Positions 56,501-64,000 of a stretch of DNA of 64,000 nucleotides are shown here, one piece after another. The stretch comes from Psilocybe azurescens. Its lineage: Eukaryota > Basidiomycota > Agaricomycetes > Agaricales > Agrocybaceae. The translations under genes were made by a program, and so were the position numbers. The first letter of the stretch is position 1. Each line of letters opens with the position of its first letter. The notes beneath the pieces are model-generated. The model saw only the letters and a list, made by a program, of their open reading frames with translations, ran no database searches and was not told the DNA's origin. Location of the stretch: positions 1 to 64,000 of the forward strand of contig JAJIRX010000550.1 in the NCBI GenBank assembly GCA_023853785.1. Reading direction: 5' to 3'.

Positions 56501-58627
56501 CAGCTATAACAGACATATCAATTCTGCTTTCTGCACAGAGCACAGTATGGAGGATCTGTAGATTCTCAATACGAGTGAACTCATTCTGAAAAGCAACTAT
56601 CAAAACATTTTCATACAGCTCATCCAGAGGTAATTTATTGCTTGCTTCAATTGCTTTTGGCCATTCATTCAGAAGCTTCTGTAATTGCTTAACCTTCTGT
56701 GAAGTTGAGAAAGGTTCAAGAAATCTCACAACAGTGGCAGCATAAATAAAAAATCCACTTGCTCGATTAGCTAGTGTTTCCACCTCTGGAACACTTTTTA
56801 AGTCAGGTAATACTTCATGAAGATATTTTCTAATGTCCTTTTGAACATTGAAGATATTAATCTCATGAAGCTTATAAACAGCATTTTTAGGTAACTGCTT
56901 GAATAGTTCAACAAGTTCAGGCTCTGGCCGACTTGTCACAAGAAACTTTATCCCTTTCAATTTACCCAATTGAACAACACGAAAAAGTTCTTTCAGAAAG
57001 TCTGTTCCATGGTCATTCTCATCAAGGGCATCAACAACAATCACAAAAGCTGGAAAGCCAACCCGGCTAGCAATAGAAGCCTCCCATGGCTTCACAAACA
57101 GTTCATCTATCTGACGCCGCAATATGGCATGTACAACCTGTGAGTCTGTCACTAAAACATGTTGAACTTCAGCTGCAAATGAGGAGAAGCATTCAGCAAG
57201 ATCCCGGCACAGTGTTGGAATAAGAAGCTTTGAGTACTTGCTATCAAGCTGCTGTGAACAGAAAAAGATGAAAATGAAACATCACTATCCTTTAGCTGCT
57301 GGCAGACAGTATAAGCAATTGTGGTTTTTCCCAATCCTCCCAATCCACTAAGCCAATATACAGATGGGGCTTTCATAGGATCATTCTCCTTTGCCCACTC
57401 CATAATCTGGTTAATGATGTCAACACGTGTATCCTCTGTGCATGGGCCACGTGAGACTTTGTCAACATCAATGGCAGCATCAAAAGCGGCATCATTAGAA
57501 CGAAGCAGCTGCTGAAAAACCACATGCTATGAAAAGCATTTGAATGATATCCTCCTCAATCATAAGCGAGATATGACACACCTCAAGGATATTGCACGTG
57601 TTCCGTTCCACCTGTAGACTGAGGTCAACCTGAAGACAAATTTATAAACATATTTATATGACATGGCATAAATTACATGCCTGGAATCGGTTCAGCGCAT
57701 CACTGATGGTCCGGTACAATGAAGCGAGCTTTCCCGCGTCTTCGGCGCTTTGTAGCCATTCTGGAAAACAGTCCAGGCTCTTGCATGGCCTCGATCTTCT
57801 TGATTTCCTTATTCAACGACCTATGCGGGGTTCTATTAGCAATAACGCTTCGGAAGGTATTAACGACAGAAACGTACCAAGTGAGTCTCTCTATCGTATC
57901 TTTCAACGGTTCATGATCCTTCGATTGGTTCAATCTTGCGGTAAGCATCGACGCCAATTTACCGATGTTTTCCAAGACCTGCGTCATCTCATCGTGGTTG
58001 TCGGACGTTTTCTATCGGCGGAGTAAGTCAAGTGTCTCTGTCAATAACAACATGTCACCCACCTGGTACATCTCAATGCACGCAATGACACCGCCAACGG
58101 CCGCTTGCAGGGGAGGAAAAACCACCGATACTTCCTTAAGAACCTTGAGAGACACATTGGCGCCCTTCAAAGCAGTCTGGACGTTTTCCTTGGCTTAAGC
58201 AAGAGTTGAGTGGTAACGCAGTGAGATCACGCGTCACTGACTTACCTTTATGAAATAAGGATGGAGCACCGCCAGAAGAGCCTGCGCCGGCCGCTGATGC
58301 TGATGGAGGTGCGGCGGGAGTAGGGACTGCCACTGGTGCTGATGCTGATGCTGGAGGGGCCGCGGGGGCAGGGGCTACCGCTGATGCTGGAGGAGCGGCG
58401 GGGGCAGGGACTGTTGCTGCGACGGAATGAGCCACAGAAGCAGGAGCAACTGCAGAGGCCAGCAGGGTTGCAGAGGACGTTAGAGCCGCTGAAATCATAG
58501 GGGCAGTCGACTGTGTGACTCTGCTGAGCCCGGAAGGAGGAGCTGCCGTGGTCAACATCGGTGTAGATGCTCCTCCAGAGGTCGATCCTCTAGCGCTTTG
58601 CGTCGTTGCTTGTGCATTTCCTGGCAA
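53574..58627 (-). pseudogene. NACHT-WD40 (NLR-like, NWD) gene with frameshifts
   Basis: The N-terminus (58600-58250) is Ala/Pro/Ser-rich; its start codon is uncertain. Helical blocks follow (LKEVSVVFPPLQAAVGGVIA, then DNHDEMTQVLENIGKLASML), then a CAG|GC..AG intron near 57706. Exon 5 has Walker A GLGGLGKTT, and 57152-55944 has Walker B FVIVVDALDE and RPEPE (sensor-like). WD40 repeats fill 55620-53740. Introns: 58247-58194, 58062-58012, 57706-57630 (GC-AG) and 57581-57527. Lesions: an extra A near 57757 (RMAT then out of frame to SAEDAGKLASLYRTISD), one T missing near 57268 (before CSQQLDSKYSKLL), a shift near 55950, and one base missing near 55527 within the WD region. In fungi this class serves in self/non-self and immune-type sensing. 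Confidence 0.82.
53740..55620 (-). repeat. About 14 near-identical 126-bp WD40 repeat units
   Basis: Units of 42 residues with consensus SGSHDKSVCVWDAKSGEQL, then HKLQGHTDSVNSVAFS and DGNYIV. Unit-to-unit differences cluster at a few places: the residues after SGS.D (KS, YL, ES, NL), the DCVKS/SWINS/DSVSS block, and SP/SS before DG. One unit has a six-residue internal duplication (KSDAKSDEQ). High internal conservation with variation at a few surface positions is the pattern known for fungal NLR repeats under diversifying selection. A one-base loss near 55527 separates the first unit from the rest. Confidence 0.93.
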
Positions 58628-58639
58628 GGCGAGCCACTT

Positions 58640-59750
58640 CGTGGGGATCCGATGCGATCGCGAACTTTGTCGCGCAATTTGGCTGGGAATTTAGCTGCTT
58701 TCGAGAGCAAGCTGATCTTTTTTCGTTAGGCATGTTGTGGTCTGGTAGAAAGCGGGGTAGTATCGATAATCGGTGCGTGAGAGGCTTTCACACACGTGTT
58801 GTTGAAGACAAGAATATCCTGACACGGCAGACCGGCGGTGCGCTTCCACTGTCATCACTGGCGTTGTGTATTAAAGACCTACAGAGTAGCGACATCCCAA
58901 CTACAAGGAGGTCGTAGTCAATTCGCCAGCGACCATTCTTAGTTAAATGCTATCAAGTCCACTTCATCGGGCTATGTTTTTCTGAAAGATTTGTAGTACC
59001 ACTGGCGCTTTCAAAATTCACATCCGATGGTGCCGGATGTAGAATCGACCATTCGAGCTTAGCATCGACGGTCTGTTGGTACTTCTATGGATGAACTAAT
59101 GTGTAAATTAGCATCCGTGCGATTATTCTCAAAGTTAATCCTGAACAGTCGTGATACATTGATCAATCCCGCTTCACCGACGTGAACTGGGAATGTAAGA
59201 ATTAAACTACCGACAGTCACAACATACGTATAGCGAATACATCGCTTCCGACTTACGAAGGAAGTAAACAACTGTAATAGAGAAGAACGGATTGCGCGTC
59301 TCATGAAGCTTCGCACCAAACTGACAATGGCGTTACATTCACATAAAGAAACGAAGGCGCATACGTGACGCATCCCTGTGTTCAATTCATGTTCAGGGTC
59401 TGGTGTCCAAGACCCGAGGTATCAGCGCGTTACAGATCATTAATAAACGACAACAAGAAGGCACCTGTGCAGTGAAAACAGACTACCGACGGGACCCACC
59501 TACTAGATACTTTTGAACGAATGGAAAGTTGAATCAACGGATACCCGGTGGTCGATGAAAAATGCGAATAACGAGATATCCAGTAGCATTTAAACTCACA
59601 GATCAAGTATGGGAGGTCAAGTTTCCGGTTGTAGGGTAGATTGGGAATCGAATGAGGGGCGAAAGAGGATGTGGATATGGTTCCGGAGACGTTAATGCGT
59701 TCACAGCTATCGCAAAAAAACCACATGCTGTAGACCGGGCAATATTATGG
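58640..59750. other. Unrecognised, probable 5' flank of the NLR-like gene
   Basis: GC content is more balanced than in the transposon areas. A minus-strand frame beginning with ATG at about 58732 (MPNEKRSACSRKQLNSQPNC) could be the true N-terminus of the NLR-like gene if an intron follows, but I cannot confirm the splice. No other coding sequence is supported. Confidence 0.35.
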
Positions 59751-59751
59751 A

Positions 59752-61230
59752 TTGGAGAGGGTGCACCAGGTCATGAGTGATGAGTCTCCCTATTGCTCCC
59801 CAGAACGAATTGTCAGAATGGAACCTTTCTCAGGCAATAAAGTTTCCTTGTCAACGAAACAGTGTCTCTATTGTGGCCTTGCTGTGAAACAGAAAGGCTC
59901 CCCACTGTCTAAAATTATGGAAAGCGAGACTGTCAAGCCTCTAAAGCCATTGCCAAACATCATCGGGTTGTCAAGCCGAGCATTCTTGGCGACAACTTGG
60001 CAAGCAAAGACCTTCGACACCGGTACCCGCCTAGTACAGAGCCATTCAGTATTTTATTGTAGATGCTATATACCGAATCACCAATATAAAGTTAATAAAT
60101 AATTTTTGGCACAAATAGTATATACCGTGAGTAGCTTTATGCAAGCGTTGAAGCAACTATAACGGCCCTACAGTGCGCCGTTGAAGCCCCAGTTAAGCCC
60201 CACGGCGACGGCGGGCCGGTCCAGGTGCTTGCCGGACTTGTCTTCGAAACAAATTTTGACTCACATTCAACTGTAGACGGTGCATTGCTCACAAAGAGTG
60301 CAGAATATAGATCTCAGAGAATCAGTAATACTATTTTATAATTCCTTGCTTGAGCCCAACAAATGGTACACACATAGTATAGTCTACCAGTCATCCGGCC
60401 CCTTGTCTTCACATTCCTCCTCTGTAAATTCTATGGGGAGTAATGGTGAGCTGCTACATCTGAGTGCAGGCTTCAGTTTAAATAGGCTGGTGCGCAATGG
60501 GAGCATTCAAATATTTGGGCTTGAATTTAGATGTGGTCTGTAAATCAATATTACAAAGCTAAATACTAGGCCAGAGCCGGAATATCAGTGGTCTTTCAGT
60601 AATGCAGACCCAACTTACCTTGCCTATTAATTGTGCCATCAGAAATTCTGAGACTGTGCATGTAAAAATGAGGTTTCACTTGCTGATGGCGAGTATATCT
60701 CTTCACATATTACGAGCCTGTATATGCAGCTCACAGCTCAGTCATACCAAGTAGTATAGCCGTAGACAAGATAGATAGATATGAGACCCAAAAAGAAAGG
60801 TAAACAGAAGCACAAAGAAGTCAAATAATCGGCAGATACAATATCAAGAAAAGAAAACAAGAAGTGAGAAGTTACTAAGGGAAGACCTGCTGGTGCTAAG
60901 CATTTTACTTTACTTGATAATTCACAATTTACAACACTCATTGCAACTATTAACTAAATAGGCAGCAGTGCGGTGAACAAGTTCAAAGACTTAGGGACAT
61001 GCAGCCCACAGTGATTGACACCACATGGCATATCTCAGGTTTACAGTTTACTTATGGTGGAAAATATGTGAGACGGTGCCCAGTCGAGTTCAACAATAGA
61101 AGAGAGATTTTCGGGGTCCTGACAACCACCTCGAAATAACAAATGTCCGGCATAGCATCCCGGACACTGTTTGGCAACGGCTTTAGAAGCTTGACAGTCT
61201 TGCTTTCCATATAAAATACCTATGTTATGT
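59752..61230. other. No recognised gene
   Basis: The best open frame (59752-60102, plus) begins MERVHQVMSDESPYCSPERI. It has no recognisable domain and no clear partner exons. A GC-rich patch with GGCGACGGCGGGCCGG lies near 60200. I see no repeats or transposon ends of the kinds found further left. Confidence 0.3.
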
Positions 61231-61235
61231 AACTT

Positions 61236-61510
61236 ATGTTGGTACATTGTTTATTTCTCTTCCGTTTGCCAAACACTTGGACGTTCAGATTCTGGGAAAC
61301 TCGACAAAATGTTGGTACATTGTTTGTTTCTCTTCTGTTTGCCAAACACTTGGATGTTCAGATTCTTGGGAAACTCAAAAAATGTTGGTACATTATTTGT
61401 TCCTCTTCCGTTTGCCAAACACTTGGACATTCAGATTCTGGGAGAACTCGATGAAATGTTGGTACGTTATTTGTTCTTCTTTCATTTGCCAAATAATTGG
61501 ATGTTACTCA
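61236..61510. repeat. 73-74 bp tandem repeat, about 3.7 copies
   Basis: ATGTTGGTACATTGTTTGTT recurs at about 61236, 61309, 61382 and 61456, each followed by TTGCCAAACACTTGGA and TTCAGATTCTGGGAAACTC. It lies directly upstream of the gene at 61.56-62.58 kb. A promoter-proximal role is possible but unproven. Confidence 0.9.
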
Positions 61511-61565
61511 GGATTCCTCTATGCAATACGTCTAGTGCTCTACTTCACCATCCCGTCTGTCATTG

Positions 61566-62579
61566 TCTTCTGTTGTCTCATCTCAACCCTTGGCCCCGGA
61601 GGCAGGTCTGGAAATACTGAGGAAGGGTGGAAATGCATTCTTTCTCATTGAAGATGGAAGGACCATGAGATTTAACTATCCCTTGTGGGAGCCAAAGGTA
61701 TGTCTTTTTTTTGTTTTGTTTTTGCTCTGTATACGTACTGATTATTCTTATATGTAGTATTCTACCGTTAGACTGACGATAACAATAGTGAGTAATCTTA
61801 CTTTCCTTCAAAAGTAGTTGTAATAATATTTCTTCTTAAGCCCCCAAACATAACGCAATCACGACAGGGTACAATGTCAATGCTGATTGTACACCCTGGT
61901 TTGACCTCGTCAAGCAATCCCACCAAATATGCCATTTACCCTTGTACAACGCAAACAAGAACTTGGATACCAGGCCTGAGACATGGGAAAGCAAGCTCGT
62001 TGGTGCCATAGTGGAAGTGACATTTAGCTTAAAGAACTATCATATGGCAGCCAACTCTCAACGCGTCGAAGCAAGCGATACTTTCTCTGCAAAAGTGGAA
62101 AGCGTCAGTATTTTGAGACCCCCTCCCCCTGTCCTTTGTAGTCCATTCAAGAATTTGGCTTCTCCTAAGAAACCACCTCGCACTCCTCAGACCCTGTCTT
62201 GCGGCCAACAAATCAACGCAGCGCAGTTGTTTGTTCCCTTCCCAAATGGTGCCAAACAGCCTGATTTTACCCTTACAAATGGCGGCATCCTCGCCAGCAC
62301 CACTGTCCCTATTTCTGGCTCTACTGATTCTGTTGGGAGCATCATGTTGACCTCGGCTGGTCCCTCCTCCAGTTCTAGGGAAGAACCTGTGGCTGCAGGG
62401 AGTGGTTCAGAAGGAGCTCCCTCTGCAGGAACCAGAACAAAGTGTTGTAAGTGATGATATGTATCTTGTCTTGTCCATGGTGCAAATATCTGATTTGGTG
62501 ACACAGGTGTTCAAGATGAAGAGGATCATGCTGACGCCAATGCGACCGTTGCCAGTCCTGCGAAGAAGAGCAGACAGTA
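61566..62579 (+). CDS. Uncharacterised intron-containing protein
   Basis: Three exons fit well. Exon 1 ends LIEDGRTMRFNYPLWEPK, with donor GTATGTCT at 61699. After an intron ending CACGACAG (61867), exon 2 reads GYNVNADCTPWFDLVKQ, then WESKLVGAIVEVTFSLKNY, DTFSAKVESVSILRPPPP and a Ser/Thr/Pro-rich part. The second intron (GTAAGTGATG...GTGACACAG, 62449-62515) joins TKC to VQDEEDHADANATVASP, ending AKKSRQ before TAG. The LVGA.VEVTF.LK.Y block recurs in uncharacterised mushroom proteins, in my recollection. The first exon's PLAPEAGLEILRKGGNA resembles the N-terminal motif of gamma-glutamyltranspeptidases, but nothing else of that enzyme is present. The true start was not found; TAG lies in frame at 61533. 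Confidence 0.55.
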
Positions 62580-63849
62580 GTAATTTTTATTAAATACATA
62601 TACAATAAGGGGCCTCGTTGGTTTACTAATTTGCGACTGTAATGAACTGGGTCTCATTTACAAAAAAAAAAAGATTTTATCAAATTGTTTATATGTTTGT
62701 CGATCTTCTAAGGTGGGCTTAGTAGTGTTTGCTTATGTATAGCACAGTCTGTGACTCGGCCTACAGCAAGGCCCGATCGCCAACAGCGATCCTTTATAAG
62801 AATGTAAGGTAGAAAGTGAGAGTCGTATAAACGAGCATATAGCCAACGAGACTCAGACCGATAGTGTCACTCCAAGCTATAAAAGACGCGAATATTCTTC
62901 AGCCATGCCGCCCCCGCACTTTTTGACATTGTGGAAAGACGTGTCATATAGATATAACGTACCTTGTTGATAACAGCCTGACGTTCCTCTATGCACCACA
63001 GCAGCCGTTCCCCTACAGAAAAATGCTGGAATGCTCTGCTGAAATAACCAACAGAGTATCAGCTCTGTTTCAATCTAATTTGGTGACCTTGGATCTATGA
63101 TCTTGTTTCGCTGCCCTTTTTCGTGCTTGCGGCACTCTGACACATATTGGAGCCTATGGGAAACCCTGTCGTATTCCCTCGCCGTAGTAAGGATAATATT
63201 AAGTAATATACGATTACAGATGTCTGCGAGGGCCTACATATACTGCGTAAATCCTGCGTGCACTTCCCTATGGACCTGAGTCCACGAACTACCTTCCGTC
63301 GGTGGCGTTTCCACACGGCAGGGGGGTGAGTACGCGAGCCGTCGTTGTCGTTTGTGGGGATTGTTTCGGGAGTCGATGGTCATGCTCGGAGCCTGATTTA
63401 GAGGACAGGTGCGAAGCAGGCGGGGGGGATTATGACGAGTTGTGGATATATGGGTAAGGTGCTGCAAGACCACTCGGAAGGACGGAAGGACGATAAGGAA
63501 AGAACTGGCATTGTCCCTTGAGACATGGATTGAATTGAATGAGCAAGAAAGAAATTTAAGTAAAATCTGAAGAATAAACGTTAGGCTTAATAAATCAACC
63601 CATGGAAGAAAAATGCGAATACTCACCGGCACCATTTAGGGAGGGGGATTTTAATTGGTTCCTCTGGCTTGCGCAGCAGGCGCATATACCGCTCCTCCAG
63701 TATCACCAACATAAGGCCGTCCTGAGATCCTCTGCTCAGGAAGCCCCGAATTCCGGTTCGAATCTTGGAGCAGCAAATGCATCGGCAAGCTCGCACCAGG
63801 CGCGCTCATTCTCCACCGCCTCCGCTCTGATAAGCTCGCCACAACACGA
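62580..63849. other. Intergenic, no supported gene
   Basis: No domain or conserved exon is evident in this stretch. A frame at 63602-63907 (plus; FREGDFNWFLWLAQQAH) and one at 63234-63635 (minus) are both open, but lack motifs and conflict with each other. T-rich and purine-rich tracts near 62660 and 62930 are unremarkable. Confidence 0.3.
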
Positions 63850-64000
63850 TCAGGATGGCTCATCGCCAACTACGCAATCTTCGCAGCCATCGCGAAGCCC
63901 GATTTGACTTGGCAAGGACGAGCGTCTGCGATGGAGACGCTTGAAGGAGGGCCTCAGCGAGTCCTGATCGTTCGAACTTCCTCCATCAGAATCATCGACG
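63850..64000 (-). CDS. Possible C-terminal fragment of a gene cut by the window edge
   Basis: A minus-strand frame is open from the right edge to a TGA at 63850-63852: VDDSDGGSSNDQDSLRPSFK, RLHRRRSSLPSQIGLRD, then CEDCVVGDEPS. The acidic/Ser start and Arg-rich middle look like the tail of a regulatory or nuclear protein, but 50 residues are too few to assign. Confidence 0.25.
   Translation of the reverse strand, partial: VDDSDGGSSNDQDSLRPSFKRLHRRRSSLPSQIGLRDGCEDCVVGDEPS

Noticed and set aside
61041..61247. KDZ transposase cysteine motif (AKQCPGCYAG on the minus strand)
   Set aside because: Only one CxxC pair is present, the expected following Asp-containing block is absent, and the frame is short.

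Overview
The window looks like a transposon-rich, gene-poor stretch of a basidiomycete (probably Agaricomycete) genome. Coding blocks are split by short GT-AG introns. It carries a DUF6729-plus-exonuclease gene, CxC5/CxC6 (KDZ-transposase-associated) ORFs, a NACHT-WD40 (NLR-like) gene and chromodomain Ty3/gypsy elements, all typical of mushroom-forming fungi. No bacterial operons, rRNA or ordinary tRNA genes were seen. Nearly every recognisable gene is broken.

Layout. 1-6710: one complete Ty3/gypsy element with near-identical LTRs and a 5-bp target duplication. 6711-10140: an unknown gene (family X) interrupted by a hAT-like MITE that is itself interrupted by element A1. 10140-12110: AT-rich spacer with two hairpins. 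12170-13525: LINE ORF1-like relic. 13.9-17.8 kb: two inverted CxC5/CxC6-type ORF copies, the first split by element B. 17.8-19.0 kb: element C1. 19-29.7 kb: a decayed gypsy-like element on the minus strand, pierced by a solo LTR, element C2 and a second LTR-like insert. 29.9-35.3 kb: family X gene copy 2 (minus), pierced by elements D1 and E. 35.3-43.0 kb: two ~2-kb solo LTRs, the second pierced by C3 and D2, around a transposon terminus. 43.7-44.2 kb: fold-back MITE. 44.5-53.1 kb: the DUF6729/3'-5' exonuclease pseudogene, split by elements GF and A2. 53.6-58.6 kb: NLR-like gene (minus) with about 14 near-identical WD40 repeats and several frameshifts. 58.6-64 kb: mostly unrecognised, with a ~73-bp tandem repeat and one uncharacterised intron-containing gene at 61.56-62.58 kb.

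The most unusual content is a group of non-autonomous DNA transposons (A1, A2, B, C1-C3, D1, D2, E, GF). Eight of them have an 8-bp target duplication that can be read directly (perfect or with one mismatch), E has one with a one-base boundary ambiguity, and C1 has none. One end is of the form (C/G)(A/T)GTACTT and the other GAGGnCTT. Next to both ends lie arrays of a short family-specific word, mostly variants of GGAnTCC, and the word matches at the two ends of each element. Several share internal modules: a degenerate tRNA-like Pol III unit, a CG-rich core (GTCGGTCGGAGCCAGGC), a minisatellite with a 3n period, a pyrimidine tract and an AT-rich block. The same type of terminus lies a few hundred bases downstream of CxC5/CxC6-type ORFs, which suggests, but does not prove, that those ORFs belong to the autonomous partner.
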